This document shows, in pieces, positions 45,970 through 56,163 of a stretch of 64,000 nucleotides of DNA. A program made the position numbers and the translations under genes. The stretch's first letter is position 1; every line of letters begins with the position of its first letter. The notes under the pieces were generated by a model that made no database searches, was not told the origin of the DNA, and saw only the letters and a list, made by a program, of their open reading frames with translations. Origin of the DNA: Rhizomicrobium sp. (GTDB taxonomy: Bacteria > Pseudomonadota > Alphaproteobacteria > Micropepsales > Micropepsaceae); contig JBBCGJ010000001.1 of NCBI GenBank assembly GCA_037200985.1, forward strand, positions 2,828,756-2,892,755, in the 5' to 3' direction.

Positions 45970-48900
45970 ATGCGAAATCTGCGCGCGCCGGCCCGGATCA
46001 TGGCCTGCTCCATCGCCGTCGCGCTCGGCGTGATCTTGATCTCGCCGCGTGCCGCGGCGGCCGACGCAAACCGCACCATCAGGGGATATGTCCACACAGC
46101 CTGGACGCTCGCCGACGGCGCGCCGCCCGATGTCTGGGCGCTCGCCCAATCGCCCGACGGCTATCTGTGGCTCGGCACCGGCGCCGGACTGTTCCGTTTC
46201 GACGGCATCCGCTTCGAGCGCGTCAAGCCGACCGCGGGCGACGCGTTTCCGTCGACGGACGTGACGAACCTGCTCGCCACGCCCACCGGGGATATCTGGA
46301 TCGGATATCAAAACGGCGGCGTGTCCCTTCTCAGGAACGGCCGGCTGAAGAATTTTTTCGACGGCCCATTGTCACAATCGCCGAACGATTTTGCGCTGGA
46401 TGCGGACAATGTGCTTTGGGTGGCAACGAACGCCGGATTGGCGCGCTTCGTCAACGGTCGCTGGCAGACCGTCGGAGCGGACTGGTCGCTTCCGCCCGGA
46501 TCGGTATGGACCGTGTCGGTTGCGCGCGACGGAACGTTGTGGACGATGACCGGTCCGTTTTCCGGGGCCACAAAAGGCTCCAGGCTGCTCTATCTGCGTC
46601 GCGGATCGAAGGACTTCGAGGAGGAGAGGGGTACTGCATCGGTCGCCTGGATCGGAACTACGGCCGTCAATGGGCTGCGACAGGCTGCGGACGGCCGACT
46701 GTGGATCTCGGCAAACAACGCCTCCCTGTTCGCGCCGCTGGAGCCGCCGTCACGCGACGGCCGGAACGACGGAGGAAAAGCCCTCACGGGACCGATCCTG
46801 CCGCAGGCTTCGAAGTTCATCCTGTTCGATCATGAGGGCAACCTGTGGGGCAGGCTGTCGCGCGGGGGGATTTTCCGATCTTCGCCCCAAGAGCAGGCGG
46901 CCGCTGTCGGTCGATTCGACAATCGGCACATTGTGGACCTGTTCAGTTCCAAGGACGGACTGACGTCCGACATAGATAGGTCGTTTCTGGAGGACAAGGA
47001 AGGAAACATCTGGGTCGGCACCAATCTTGGGCTCGATCGATTCCGCCCCGCCAATGTCGTTACCGCGGCAGGAATTCCGGTGACCGCGCCGCTCGGCTAT
47101 CGGGCGGCCGTGGACGAGGCCGGAACGGTCTATATCGCGGAAGACCGGACGCTGTATCGCATTCGATCGGGGAAGCCGGCGGAGATCATCTATCATTCGC
47201 CGTCGCGTATCGATTTCCTCCACGGCGTCAAGGACGGTTCGGTCTTGCTGGGCATGAGAGGAAGCCTGGAGAAATTGGCGCGAAGCGGAATTACGAAAAT
47301 AGAGCTGCCGGCAGCCTTCCGCACGTTCAATGCGGATACATGGGAGATAGACCGCAACGGCGTACCATGGGTCTCCGCTTGGGACAGGGGGATATACCGC
47401 CTTGACGGCAACAAGTGGCGGCGATTTGTCGTCGGCCCGGCGCTGTCCGGCGCAGGGCCGCGGATACACAAGGCCGACAATCAGGGACGGATGTGGCTCC
47501 ACTACTTCCGTCGGCCGCTCATTCTCGTCGACGGAGCCAACATAAGATCGTTTTCGGAGAAGGACGGTCCCCGGATCGGCGACATCGAAACGATTTATCC
47601 GCGGGCCCGCGACGTCCTGTTCGCGGGCGATCAGGGCATTGCGCGCTTCGATGGACACCGTTTTCAAACCCTGCGGTCGGCGCGGTTTCCCGTGCTCAAT
47701 CGCGTCGCCGGCATCGTCCAGACGGAGCGCGGCGAGACCTGGCTCAACACCATCGCCGGACTCGTCCGATTTTCCACGAAGGATATGGAGAGGGCCTTCG
47801 ATCGTCCGGGCTATCCCCTGCACTATCAGCTCCTGGATTTCCGCGACGGCCTTCCCGGACTGGCGCAGCAGGATTCCTACCAGCAAACCGCGCTCGAGGG
47901 AGCCAATGGCCGGCTGTGGTTCATCACCAATCACGGCGTCGCCTGGGTCGACCCGGAGCACCTTGTGCGGAATCCGCTGCCGCCGCCCGTCTCGATCCGG
48001 TCCCTGACCGCGAACGGCAACGAATATCCGTTTTCCGCGGCTCTGACGCTGCCCATGGGGGTCTCGAACCTCCGCATCGACTACGACGCGCTCAGTCTCT
48101 CGGTCCCAGAGCGCGTCCGTTTCCGCTACCGGCTGGACGGCGTGGACAATGGATGGGTCGACCCCGGCGACCGCCGGCAGGCCTTCTATACCAAGCTCGG
48201 GCCGGGCGATTATCGCTTTCAGGTCATTGCCGCGAACAATGACGGCGTGTGGAATACCACCGGCGCGACCCTCAGATTCACCATCCCGCCGACCTTCCTC
48301 CAGTCCCGATGGTTCTTGTTGCTCTGCCTCCTCGCGGCAGTGGCCGTCCTCTGGCTGCTGTATTCCCTCAGGGTGAGACAGGTGTCCGCGCGCATACGCG
48401 ATCGCCTGGAGGAACGTCTCAGTGAGCGCGAACGAATCGCGCGCGAGTTGCACGACACGCTGCTCCAGGGCTTCCAGGGGCTCGTCCTCCGCTTCCAGTC
48501 GGTCGCGGACCGCATGCCGGCAGGAGAACCGACGCGGCAATTGATGAACGACGTGCTGGACCGCGCCGATACCGTCATCATCGAGGGCCGCGACCGCGTC
48601 CGCGACTTGCGCAGCTCCGCGGGGCATGATGACCTGTCGCTCGTGGTCGCGACGGCGATCGACAATCTGATGCCGGATTCGTCCATCGCCATCCGCATGA
48701 TCTCCGAAGGCGCGCCGCGCCCCGTGCATGCCGTCGTACAGGATGAGATTTCCCGGATCGTGCGCGAGGCCGTGTTCAATGTCATCCGTCACGCCCAGGC
48801 GAAAAACCTCGAAATCTGCATTGCATACAAAAGACGCGAACTAAGCGTGCATGTTCGCGATGACGGCAAGGGCATCGACCCGGATACATTGAGCCGCGGC

Positions 48901-49089
48901 GGCCGCGAGGGACACTACGGCCTGACCGGAATGCGGGAGCGTGCACAGAGTATCCGTGCGGAATTCGTCCTTTCGAGCGGACCGGGCGCCGGCACCGAGA
49001 TCGAGCTGACCATTCCGGCCGCCGCCGCCTACACAGACAATTGGGGGCCTTGGCATTTCTGGCGCCGCCTTGCGACCGTCGAGGGCTGA
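45970..49089 (+). CDS. Beta-propeller sensor histidine kinase (reg_prop - Y_Y_Y - HisKA_3 - HATPase)
   Basis: The 1039 residues begin with a signal sequence (MRNLRAPARIMACSIAVALG) and a periplasmic two-component propeller of repeats such as LAQSPDGYLWLGTGAGLFRFDG and DKEGNIWVGTNLGLDRF (about 35-670). A Y_Y_Y domain follows (about 690-770, FRYRLDGVDNGWVDPGDRR...GDYRFQVIAANNDG), then a TM helix (about 780-800) and a NarX-type kinase with RIARELHDTLLQGFQG and an ATPase domain (DDGKGIDP, GLTGMRERA). It should sense an extracellular or periplasmic ligand, often a polysaccharide, and signals to the regulator that starts three bases after its stop. Confidence 0.93.
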   Translation: MRNLRAPARIMACSIAVALGVILISPRAAAADANRTIRGYVHTAWTLADGAPPDVWALAQSPDGYLWLGTGAGLFRFDGIRFERVKPTAGDAFPSTDVTNLLATPTGDIWIGYQNGGVSLLRNGRLKNFFDGPLSQSPNDFALDADNVLWVATNAGLARFVNGRWQTVGADWSLPPGSVWTVSVARDGTLWTMTGPFSGATKGSRLLYLRRGSKDFEEERGTASVAWIGTTAVNGLRQAADGRLWISANNASLFAPLEPPSRDGRNDGGKALTGPILPQASKFILFDHEGNLWGRLSRGGIFRSSPQEQAAAVGRFDNRHIVDLFSSKDGLTSDIDRSFLEDKEGNIWVGTNLGLDRFRPANVVTAAGIPVTAPLGYRAAVDEAGTVYIAEDRTLYRIRSGKPAEIIYHSPSRIDFLHGVKDGSVLLGMRGSLEKLARSGITKIELPAAFRTFNADTWEIDRNGVPWVSAWDRGIYRLDGNKWRRFVVGPALSGAGPRIHKADNQGRMWLHYFRRPLILVDGANIRSFSEKDGPRIGDIETIYPRARDVLFAGDQGIARFDGHRFQTLRSARFPVLNRVAGIVQTERGETWLNTIAGLVRFSTKDMERAFDRPGYPLHYQLLDFRDGLPGLAQQDSYQQTALEGANGRLWFITNHGVAWVDPEHLVRNPLPPPVSIRSLTANGNEYPFSAALTLPMGVSNLRIDYDALSLSVPERVRFRYRLDGVDNGWVDPGDRRQAFYTKLGPGDYRFQVIAANNDGVWNTTGATLRFTIPPTFLQSRWFLLLCLLAAVAVLWLLYSLRVRQVSARIRDRLEERLSERERIARELHDTLLQGFQGLVLRFQSVADRMPAGEPTRQLMNDVLDRADTVIIEGRDRVRDLRSSAGHDDLSLVVATAIDNLMPDSSIAIRMISEGAPRPVHAVVQDEISRIVREAVFNVIRHAQAKNLEICIAYKRRELSVHVRDDGKGIDPDTLSRGGREGHYGLTGMRERAQSIRAEFVLSSGPGAGTEIELTIPAAAAYTDNWGPWHFWRRLATVEG

Positions 49090-49092
49090 CAG

Positions 49093-49731
49093 ATGAACCC
49101 GGACAAAACCAGCAAGCCGATCCGCATCCTTTCGGTGGACGACCACGCGATGCTGCGCGAGGGCATCGCGTCCATCGTGCAGCCGCAACCCGATATGATC
49201 CTGGTCGGGGAGGCGGCGAACGGCGCCGAGGCGATCGAGGCGTATCGCGACCTCAAGCCCGATGTGACGCTGATGGACCTGCAGATGCCGGGCGTCGGCG
49301 GTCTCGATGCGATCGCGGCAATCCGCGGCGAGTTCCCCGGCGCCAGGATGATCGTGCTGACGACCTATTCGGGGGACGTGCAGGCGCTCCGCGCCTTGAA
49401 GGCCGGCGCCGTCGGCTACCTGCTGAAGAGCGCGTTGCGCAAGGAGCTGCTCGACACCATACGCGCCGTTCATGCCGGACGCCGATATGTGCCGTCTCAG
49501 ATCGCCAACGAAATCGCCCTGCATGCGGCTGACGACGCGCTCAGCGAGCGTGAAATTGCGATCCTGCGCCTTGTCGCGGCCGGCCAGGCCAACAAGGAGA
49601 TCGCGAGACGCTTGTCGATTTCCGAAGACACGGTGAAGGCCCATATGAAGAACATCTTTGCCAAGCTCGGCGTGTCGGATCGCACGCAGGCCGTCACGGT
49701 GTCCGCCAAGCGCGGAATCATAGAGATCTAG
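49093..49731 (+). CDS. NarL/FixJ-family response regulator, partner of the propeller kinase
   Basis: The 212 residues start three bases after the kinase stop. The receiver has VDDHAMLREG, phosphorylation Asp in VTLMDLQMPGVGG and LKSALRKELL. The C-terminal LuxR-type HTH reads LSEREIAILRLVAAGQANKEIARRLSISEDTVKAHMKNIFAKLG. It carries out the output of the sensor upstream; the target genes are not evident here. Confidence 0.95.
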   Translation: MNPDKTSKPIRILSVDDHAMLREGIASIVQPQPDMILVGEAANGAEAIEAYRDLKPDVTLMDLQMPGVGGLDAIAAIRGEFPGARMIVLTTYSGDVQALRALKAGAVGYLLKSALRKELLDTIRAVHAGRRYVPSQIANEIALHAADDALSEREIAILRLVAAGQANKEIARRLSISEDTVKAHMKNIFAKLGVSDRTQAVTVSAKRGIIEI

Positions 49732-49783
49732 CGCCGCGTTCGACGTCGCCGAAGAGCCGCTCGCGACCGCCCGGCCGATGCGA

Positions 49784-52700
49784 TTAGATGTGGTGGTGCA
49801 CCAGCTCCGTGCCCGTGACGCGCTTCTCCAGCGTCCTGAGCAGGACGTAGAACACCGGCGTCAGGAACAGGCCGAAGAACGTAACGCCGAGCATGCCGAA
49901 GAACACCGCTACACCCATCGCGTGGCGCATCTCGGCGCCGGCGCCCGACGACAGCACCAGCGGAATGACGCCCATGATGAAGGCGAAGCTCGTCATCAGG
50001 ATCGGGCGCAGGCGCAGGCGAGCGGCCTCGATGGCTGCGGCGACGGTCGCCGTACCCCGAATCTCGAGATCGCGCGCGAATTCCACGATCAAGATAGCAT
50101 TCTTACAAGCCAGCCCGACCAGCACGAACAGCCCGATCTGGGTGAAGATGTTGTTGTCGCCGCCTGTGATCCACACGCCCGCGATGGCCGAGAACAGGCA
50201 CAAGGGCACGATCAGGATGATGGCGAGCGGCAGGAACAGGCTCTCATATTGCGCCGACAGCACCAGGAAGACGAGCAGCACGCAGAGCGGGAAGATGAGC
50301 AACGTGGTGCTGCCGGCCAGGATCTGCTGATAGGTGAGATCGGTCCACTCAAAAGCCATACCCTTGGGCAGGGTCTGGTTCAATATCTTGGTGATCGCGG
50401 CCTGCGCCTGACCGGAGGAAAACCCAGGCGCCGCGGCGCCGTTGAGATCGGCGGAGCGGAAGCCGTTGTATTTGAGCGCGCTGTCCGGCCCCGTCGTCTC
50501 GTTGACGCTGATCACCGAACCGAGCGGCACCATCTGGCCTTCGATGTTGCGCACCTTGAGGCGCAGGATATCGTCCGCCCGGGAGCGGAACGGCGTGTCG
50601 GCCTGCGCGATCACCTGATAGGTGCGGCCGAAGCGGTTGAAATCGTCGACATAGATCGAGCCAAGATAGGTCTGCATCGCGTCGAACACGTCCTGCACGT
50701 TGACGCCCAGTTGCTGCGCCTTGGTGCGGTCGAGGTCGGCATAGAGCTGCGGCACACCGATGTTGAAATTGGAGAACACGCCGACGAGCGCCGGATCGGC
50801 ATGTGCCTTGGCCTCGATGTCCTGCATCGTCTTCGACAGCACCGCGTCGCCCAGATCGGTGCGGTCCTCGACCATCAGCTTGAAGCCGCCGATGGTGCCC
50901 AACCCCTGGACGGGCGGCGGCGGGAAGATCGCGATCATCGCGTTCTGGATACCGGCGTATTTCTGCTGCAGCTTCTGCGCGATCGCCATGCCGGAGAGAT
51001 CGGACGAGGTGCGCTGGTCGAACGGCTTCAGCGTCACGAACACGATGCCGGCCGACGGGCTGTTGATGAACCCGTTGATCGAAAGTCCGGGGAACGAGAC
51101 GGCATTTGCAACGCCCGGCTCCGCGAGCGCGATAGCCGACATCTTGCGGATCACGGCCTCCGTCCGGTCGAGCGTAGCGCCTTCCGGCAATTGCGCGAAG
51201 CTGACGAGATATTGCTTGTCCTGCACCGGCACGAACCCCGGCGGCACCGCCTGGAAACCGACATAGGTGAGGCCGATGAGAACAGCGTAGACGATGAGCG
51301 CCCGCGACTTGCGGGCCAGAAGCCCGGTGACGCCGCTGCCGTAGCGCTCCGAGCCAGAGTGGAACAGGTTGTTGAAGCGGCGGAAGAAGCCGCCGAACAC
51401 GCGGTCCATGCCGCGCGACAGCCCGTCCTTCGGCGCATCGTGCGCCTTGAGAAGCGTCGCGGCGAGCGCCGGCGACAGGGTCAGCGAGTTGAACGCCGAG
51501 ATGACGGTCGAGAACGCGATGGTGAGCGCGAACTGGCGATAGAACTCGCCGGTCAGCCCGCTGATGAAGGCGATGGGAATGAACACCGCGCACAGCACCA
51601 GCGCGATGGCGACGATGGGGCCGGTTACTTCCGACATCGCCTTCAGCGTCGCGACGCGGGGGCTCAGGCCCGCTTCGATGTTGCGCTCGACGTTCTCGAC
51701 CACGACGATCGCGTCGTCGACCACGATGCCGATGGCGAGCACCAGGCCGAACAGCGACAGCGCATTGATCGAGAAGCCGAAGGCGAACAGGAAGGCGAAG
51801 GTGCCGACGATGGAGACCGGCACGGCGAGCAGCGGAATGATGGAGGCGCGCCAGGTCTGCAGGAACAGGATCACCACCAGCACGACCAGCGCCACCGCTT
51901 CGAGCAGGGTGTGGATCACCGCCGCGATGGAATCGCGGACGAAGACGGTCGGGTCATAGACGATCGAATAATCGAGCCCTTGCGGGAAGCTCTTCTTCAG
52001 TTCCTCCATTGTGGCGCGCACCTGCTGCGAGATCGCGATGGCGTTGGAGCCCGGCGCCTGGAAGATCGGCACTGCCACCGCCTGCTTGTTGTCGAGCAGC
52101 GAGCGCAGGCCGTATTCCGAGGCGTCGATCTCGATCCGGGCCACATCGCCGAGCCGCGTGATCACGCCGGCGGCGTCGCGCTTGATGACGATGTTCTTGA
52201 ACTGCTCCGGGTCGGAGAGGCGACCCTGCACATTGATCGGAAGCTGCAGGCGGCCATTGGCACCGTAGGGCGGGCCGTTGATCACGCCGGCGGCGACCTG
52301 GACGTTCTGCTGGCGGATGGCACTGACGACGTCGCCCGCCGTAAGATTGCGCTCGGCGATCTTCTCGGGATTGAGCCAGATGCGCATGGCGTAGTCGCCG
52401 GAGCCGAAGAGCTGCACGCTGCCGACGCCTTCGATCTTCGCCAGCCGGTCCTTGACGTTCAGCACCGCGTAATTGCGCAGATAGAGCATGTCATAGCGGC
52501 CGTCCGGCGACGTCAGATGCACCAGCATGGTGAGGTCGGGCGAGGACTTGGTCGTGGTGACGCCCAGATTGCGCGTGACGTCGGGTAGGCGCGGCAGCGC
52601 CTGGTTCACGCGGTTCTGGACCAATTGCTGCGCGAGGTTCGGATCGGTGCCGAGCTTGAAGGTCACGGTCAGCGTCAGCGTGCCGTCCGATGCAGCCTGC

Positions 52701-52945
52701 GACGACATGTAAAGCATGCCCTCGACGCCGCTGATCTGCTCCTCCAGCGGCGTCGCCACCGTGTCGGCGATGGTGTTGGGATTGGCGCCGGGGAACATCG
52801 CTTTCACGACCACCGAGGGCGGCACGACCTCGGGATATTCCGAGATCGGCAGCTGGGTCAGCGCGATCAGGCCCGCCAGGAAGATGACGACCGAGATCAC
52901 GCCGGCGAAGATCGGCCGGTCGATGAAGAATTTGGACAGGTTCAC
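49784..52945 (-). CDS. RND efflux permease, HAE1 (AcrB/MexB) type
   Basis: The 1053 residues start MNLSKFFIDRPIFAGVISVVIFLAG, the standard HAE1 beginning, with 12 TM helices and two large periplasmic loops. The proton-relay pair is visible in AIGIVVDDAIVVVENVERN. Other motifs are FPGANPNTIADTVATPLEEQI and the phrase FPPPPVQGLGTIGGFKL. It pumps drugs, solvents or metabolites out using the proton gradient. It is the second gene after the fusion protein (66 bp gap). No TolC-like outer-membrane gene is adjacent, so it must share one encoded elsewhere. Confidence 0.96.
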   Translation of the reverse strand: MNLSKFFIDRPIFAGVISVVIFLAGLIALTQLPISEYPEVVPPSVVVKAMFPGANPNTIADTVATPLEEQISGVEGMLYMSSQAASDGTLTLTVTFKLGTDPNLAQQLVQNRVNQALPRLPDVTRNLGVTTTKSSPDLTMLVHLTSPDGRYDMLYLRNYAVLNVKDRLAKIEGVGSVQLFGSGDYAMRIWLNPEKIAERNLTAGDVVSAIRQQNVQVAAGVINGPPYGANGRLQLPINVQGRLSDPEQFKNIVIKRDAAGVITRLGDVARIEIDASEYGLRSLLDNKQAVAVPIFQAPGSNAIAISQQVRATMEELKKSFPQGLDYSIVYDPTVFVRDSIAAVIHTLLEAVALVVLVVILFLQTWRASIIPLLAVPVSIVGTFAFLFAFGFSINALSLFGLVLAIGIVVDDAIVVVENVERNIEAGLSPRVATLKAMSEVTGPIVAIALVLCAVFIPIAFISGLTGEFYRQFALTIAFSTVISAFNSLTLSPALAATLLKAHDAPKDGLSRGMDRVFGGFFRRFNNLFHSGSERYGSGVTGLLARKSRALIVYAVLIGLTYVGFQAVPPGFVPVQDKQYLVSFAQLPEGATLDRTEAVIRKMSAIALAEPGVANAVSFPGLSINGFINSPSAGIVFVTLKPFDQRTSSDLSGMAIAQKLQQKYAGIQNAMIAIFPPPPVQGLGTIGGFKLMVEDRTDLGDAVLSKTMQDIEAKAHADPALVGVFSNFNIGVPQLYADLDRTKAQQLGVNVQDVFDAMQTYLGSIYVDDFNRFGRTYQVIAQADTPFRSRADDILRLKVRNIEGQMVPLGSVISVNETTGPDSALKYNGFRSADLNGAAAPGFSSGQAQAAITKILNQTLPKGMAFEWTDLTYQQILAGSTTLLIFPLCVLLVFLVLSAQYESLFLPLAIILIVPLCLFSAIAGVWITGGDNNIFTQIGLFVLVGLACKNAILIVEFARDLEIRGTATVAAAIEAARLRLRPILMTSFAFIMGVIPLVLSSGAGAEMRHAMGVAVFFGMLGVTFFGLFLTPVFYVLLRTLEKRVTGTELVHHHI

Positions 52946-53011
52946 GGGCGTTTCCCCCCTTTTTTTATTATATTTTATTATATGGTTATAGCCCGGTTGG
53001 AGACGGCGCGC

Positions 53012-54220
53012 TCAGCGCACCGCCACCTGACGACGGGCATCGACCAGGGCGCCCGGCTGCACGCGCTGGACCCCGTCGACGATGATGCGGTCCCCGGCAC
53101 GAAGTCCAGCGGTGACGATGCGGCGGCCGTCGACCGCCTGGCCCAGCCGGATTTCCCGGAACATCGCCTTGCCGTCATTTCCGACGACATAGACGAAGCG
53201 CTTGGACTGGTCGTTCTGGACGGCGTCCTCCGGCACCAGCAGCACCTTGCTGTTCGCCGCATCGCCCATCCGGACGGTGACGAACATGCCGGGCACCAGC
53301 GCGCCGTCAGTGTTGGCGAAGCGGGCGCGGGCGCGGATCGTGCCGGTGGAGACGTCGATCTTGTTGTCGAAGCTCTCGATATTGCCGGTGTAGACGTGGT
53401 CGTCGCCCGGCAGCGTGAGCTGCACCGGAATGCGCTGCTCCTGCCCCGCCGTCACGGCGCGGTTGTGGATCGAGCGCAGATAGGTCTGCTCGTCCACTTC
53501 GAAATCGGCATAGATGCCGTCATTCGAGACGATGCTGGTCAGCACCGGCGCGTTCGCGCCCGCCTGCACCAGATTGCCGACGGTGATCTCGGCGCGGCTG
53601 ACCCGGCCGTCGATCGGCGCCTTTACGAAGGCATGGTCAACGTCGAGCTGCGCCTGCGCCAGGGCGGCTTGTGCCGACTTGATCGTGGCGGACGATACGC
53701 CCGCCGCGTTGTTGCGCTGGTCGTAGAAGTCCCGCGCGACCGCGTTTGCATCGATCAGGCGCTGGGCGCGCTGGAGTTCCACCGTGGCCAGATGGGCATT
53801 GCTGTTTGCACTGGCGAGGTCGGCCTGCGCCTTCTGCACCGCGGCTTCATAGGGACGCGGGTCGATGACCATCAGGATGTCGCCCTTGTGAACCAGCTGC
53901 CCGTCCGTGAAGCGGATTTCGGTGATGCGGCCGCTGACTTCCGGCCGGATATCGGCGGCGTTCACCGCCGTCATGCGGCCCGAAAAGTCGGACCAGACCC
54001 GCACGCTCTGCGGCTGGATCGCGGCCACGGTGACGACCGGCGGGGGCGGAGCTGCCGCCGGAGCCCGGCTGTTTTCGCTCGCCATGGCCGCGGCGCCCAG
54101 CAGCAGGGCGACTGTCAGACCGACCAGGACGGGGTATTTCTTCAAGAAAGACAGCGACTTAGACGAGACGGAGGCGGCGGCGAACTGCTCGTTTCGGACG
54201 AGATCGGCAATATGGGACAT
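53012..54220 (-). CDS. RND periplasmic adaptor (membrane fusion protein, AcrA type)
   Basis: ATG 54220 is preceded by GGAGGG, giving 402 residues with an N-terminal membrane anchor (YPVLVGLTVALLLGAAAMA). The domains are in the usual order: barrel-lipoyl (VRVWSDFSGRMTAVNAADIRP, VHKGDILMVIDPRPYEAAV), alpha hairpin (VELQRAQRLIDANAVARDFYDQ) and beta barrel (VPGMFVTVRMGD). It links the permease to an outer-membrane channel. There is no lipobox cysteine, so it is held by the TM anchor. Confidence 0.95.
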   Translation of the reverse strand: MSHIADLVRNEQFAAASVSSKSLSFLKKYPVLVGLTVALLLGAAAMASENSRAPAAAPPPPVVTVAAIQPQSVRVWSDFSGRMTAVNAADIRPEVSGRITEIRFTDGQLVHKGDILMVIDPRPYEAAVQKAQADLASANSNAHLATVELQRAQRLIDANAVARDFYDQRNNAAGVSSATIKSAQAALAQAQLDVDHAFVKAPIDGRVSRAEITVGNLVQAGANAPVLTSIVSNDGIYADFEVDEQTYLRSIHNRAVTAGQEQRIPVQLTLPGDDHVYTGNIESFDNKIDVSTGTIRARARFANTDGALVPGMFVTVRMGDAANSKVLLVPEDAVQNDQSKRFVYVVGNDGKAMFREIRLGQAVDGRRIVTAGLRAGDRIIVDGVQRVQPGALVDARRQVAVR

Positions 54221-54327
54221 AGGACCCTCCAATTCTGTAACGCCCGATACAGATATGGACTGGAAGTCCCCGTTCAAGGTACTTATGTAGTGAGCGGTAC
54301 AAAAAAATGCTCATGGGAGGCAAAAAA
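54221..54327. promoter_or_regulatory. Divergent control region between the efflux genes and their TetR regulator
   Basis: It contains the dyad GGACT-GGA-AGTCC (54257-54269) and a GTAC-flanked segment (about 54280-54300), either of which could be the repressor site. The regulator's ribosome-binding site GGGAGG is at 54315-54320. Confidence 0.4.
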
Positions 54328-54963
54328 ATGAAGACCGGCCGCCCGCGCAGCTTTTGCGTGGAGGATGCGCTTGACCGCGCGATGGGTGTGTTCTGGCGCA
54401 AAGGCTACCAGGCCGCGTCGCTCAGCGACCTGACCGAAGCGATGGGCATCAGCGCTCCCAGTCTCTACGCCTGTTTCGAGAACAAGGAAGGCCTGTTCCG
54501 CGCCGTGCTCGACCGCTACGAGGATGCAGGCAAAGGTTTCCTGCAAGAAGTGCTGGACGCGCCGACCTCGCGCGCCTCGGCGGAACTTTTTCTCAAAGGC
54601 GTCGCCGCCCGGGCGGTCGATCCTGACAATCACCCGCCCGGATGCCTCTTGCTGCAAAGCGGCCTCGCCGGCGAGGACCAGCGGATCCCCAATGAACTGG
54701 CGCGCCACCGCGCCGAGAAAGAATTGGCGCTGCGCGAGCGCTTCGAATACGCGAAGCGCCAAGGCGATCTTCCCGCGAGCGCGGACGCGGCGGCGCTCGC
54801 GCGCTATCTCGTGACGGTCGCGAACGGCATGTGCGTCCAGGCTTCGGCCGGCGCCCTGGCGGAAGACCTGCAGATGGTCGCGACGCTCGCGCTCGCGGCC
54901 TGGCCGACGAGCGACACCGTCGAGCGCGGCGAGGCCAAACGCAAGGTACCAGCCGAAGCCTAG
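54328..54963 (+). CDS. TetR/AcrR-family repressor of the efflux operon
   Basis: I take ATG 54328 (211 residues), because GGGAGG lies seven bases upstream. In-frame starts at 54307 and nearby have no site. The N-terminal HTH has ALDRAMGVFWRKGYQAASLSDLTEAMGISAPSLYACFENKEGLF, the TetR pattern. The C-terminal part is a ligand domain with HPPGCLLLQSGLA, typical of the subgroup beside AcrAB-like pumps. It is divergent from the pump genes and most likely represses them. Confidence 0.93.
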   Translation: MKTGRPRSFCVEDALDRAMGVFWRKGYQAASLSDLTEAMGISAPSLYACFENKEGLFRAVLDRYEDAGKGFLQEVLDAPTSRASAELFLKGVAARAVDPDNHPPGCLLLQSGLAGEDQRIPNELARHRAEKELALRERFEYAKRQGDLPASADAAALARYLVTVANGMCVQASAGALAEDLQMVATLALAAWPTSDTVERGEAKRKVPAEA

Positions 54964-55092
54964 GGCGGCCGCGGCGTGGCCCCGCGCCGCGGACGCCACG
55001 ACAAACAATCCCCATCTTCGCAAAGATCTCACTAGGTTTTGTCGCGCGAGCCGCGATCATGCGCCCGATGCTTTTTACTCGGGAGCTGGCCG

Positions 55093-55968
55093 ATGACCGA
55101 CGATGCGCGGCAGGCGGGACGCCTGTCCGGAAAGGCCGCGATCGTCACGGGTGCCGCGCGCGGCATAGGCCGCACGACCGCGGTCGCCTTTGCTCGCGAA
55201 GGCGCCGACGTCATGGGCATCGACATCGCGGGGCCCGTCAGCGCGACGCTGGAAGTAACGCCGGCTACGGAAGACGAATTGGCGGAAACCGGCCGCCGCG
55301 TCGTGGCGGCAGGCGGGCGCTGGTGCCAGGCCCGCCTCGATCAGCGCGATCTTCCGGCGCTGCGCGCTGCGACGCAGACCGCCTTCGACACGTTCGGTAG
55401 GATCGACATCCTGTTCGCCAATGCCGGCATCCAGATGTTCAAGCCGATATTGGATTGGGAGGACGCGGACTGGCACGACACGATCGACGTGAACCTCACC
55501 GGCACCTGCAACGCGATCCGCGCCGTGGCGCCCTATCTCGTGCGCAATGGCGGCGGCCGCATCATCGTCACGTCCTCCACCCAGGGCCGGCACGGCACAA
55601 AATACGGCGCCGCCTACAGCGCGTCCAAATGGGGAATCATCGGATTGATGAAATCGGCGGCGCTGGAGCTCGGCGAGCATCGCATCACCGTCAACGCCGT
55701 CATTCCCGGGCTCATCGACACCGCCCTGACGCGGCACAGGCAGCGCTATGCGCAAGCCGTCGACGACCTCACATCCCGGAAGACCACAGCCGAACTGGAG
55801 CAGGATGCCGCGAAGCGGCTCGTCGCGCGGACGCCGCTGGGCGTGCCCTGGATCGAGCCGGAATCCGTCGCGCCGGTGGTCGTGTTTCTCGCCTCCGACG
55901 AAGCGGCGATGGTCAGCGGCGCGACCTATGACGTGACCGGCGGCGACAGCGCCAACAACGCTTCGTGA
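55093..55968 (+). CDS. Short-chain dehydrogenase/reductase (SDR)
   Basis: ATG 55093 follows GGGAGC and gives 291 residues. The Rossmann motif is VTGAARGIGRT, the NAG motif is FANAGIQ, and the catalytic set includes Ser in VTSSTQG and YSASK. The insert VTPATEDELAETGRRVVAAGG and the ending SGATYDVTGGDSANN resemble SDRs that keep NAD tightly bound and use unusual electron acceptors. The substrate is unknown. It is upstream of the three-subunit dehydrogenase with a 195-bp gap, so probably a separate transcript. Confidence 0.88.
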   Translation: MTDDARQAGRLSGKAAIVTGAARGIGRTTAVAFAREGADVMGIDIAGPVSATLEVTPATEDELAETGRRVVAAGGRWCQARLDQRDLPALRAATQTAFDTFGRIDILFANAGIQMFKPILDWEDADWHDTIDVNLTGTCNAIRAVAPYLVRNGGGRIIVTSSTQGRHGTKYGAAYSASKWGIIGLMKSAALELGEHRITVNAVIPGLIDTALTRHRQRYAQAVDDLTSRKTTAELEQDAAKRLVARTPLGVPWIEPESVAPVVVFLASDEAAMVSGATYDVTGGDSANNAS

Positions 55969-56163
55969 GCAGGTCGTGCGCGATGCGTACCAGGCGCGCA
56001 CATTTCCGACAAACATTCGCGCCCTCAGGTGCTCCACGCGCGGCCGTGCGCGGCGTAGCGTTTGTGGGCATGACGACCAACGATGTTCACCCGCATGGGC
56101 CTGCCGTTCGCCTGGCTCCTCCGGCACCGGAACCGCGCTTGGTCAACCGATTGGAGACGAAAA

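Noticed and set aside
49778..52588. Plus-strand frame of 936 codons opposite the RND permease
   Set aside because: Asp/Arg/His-rich antisense shadow of a clear HAE1 permease.
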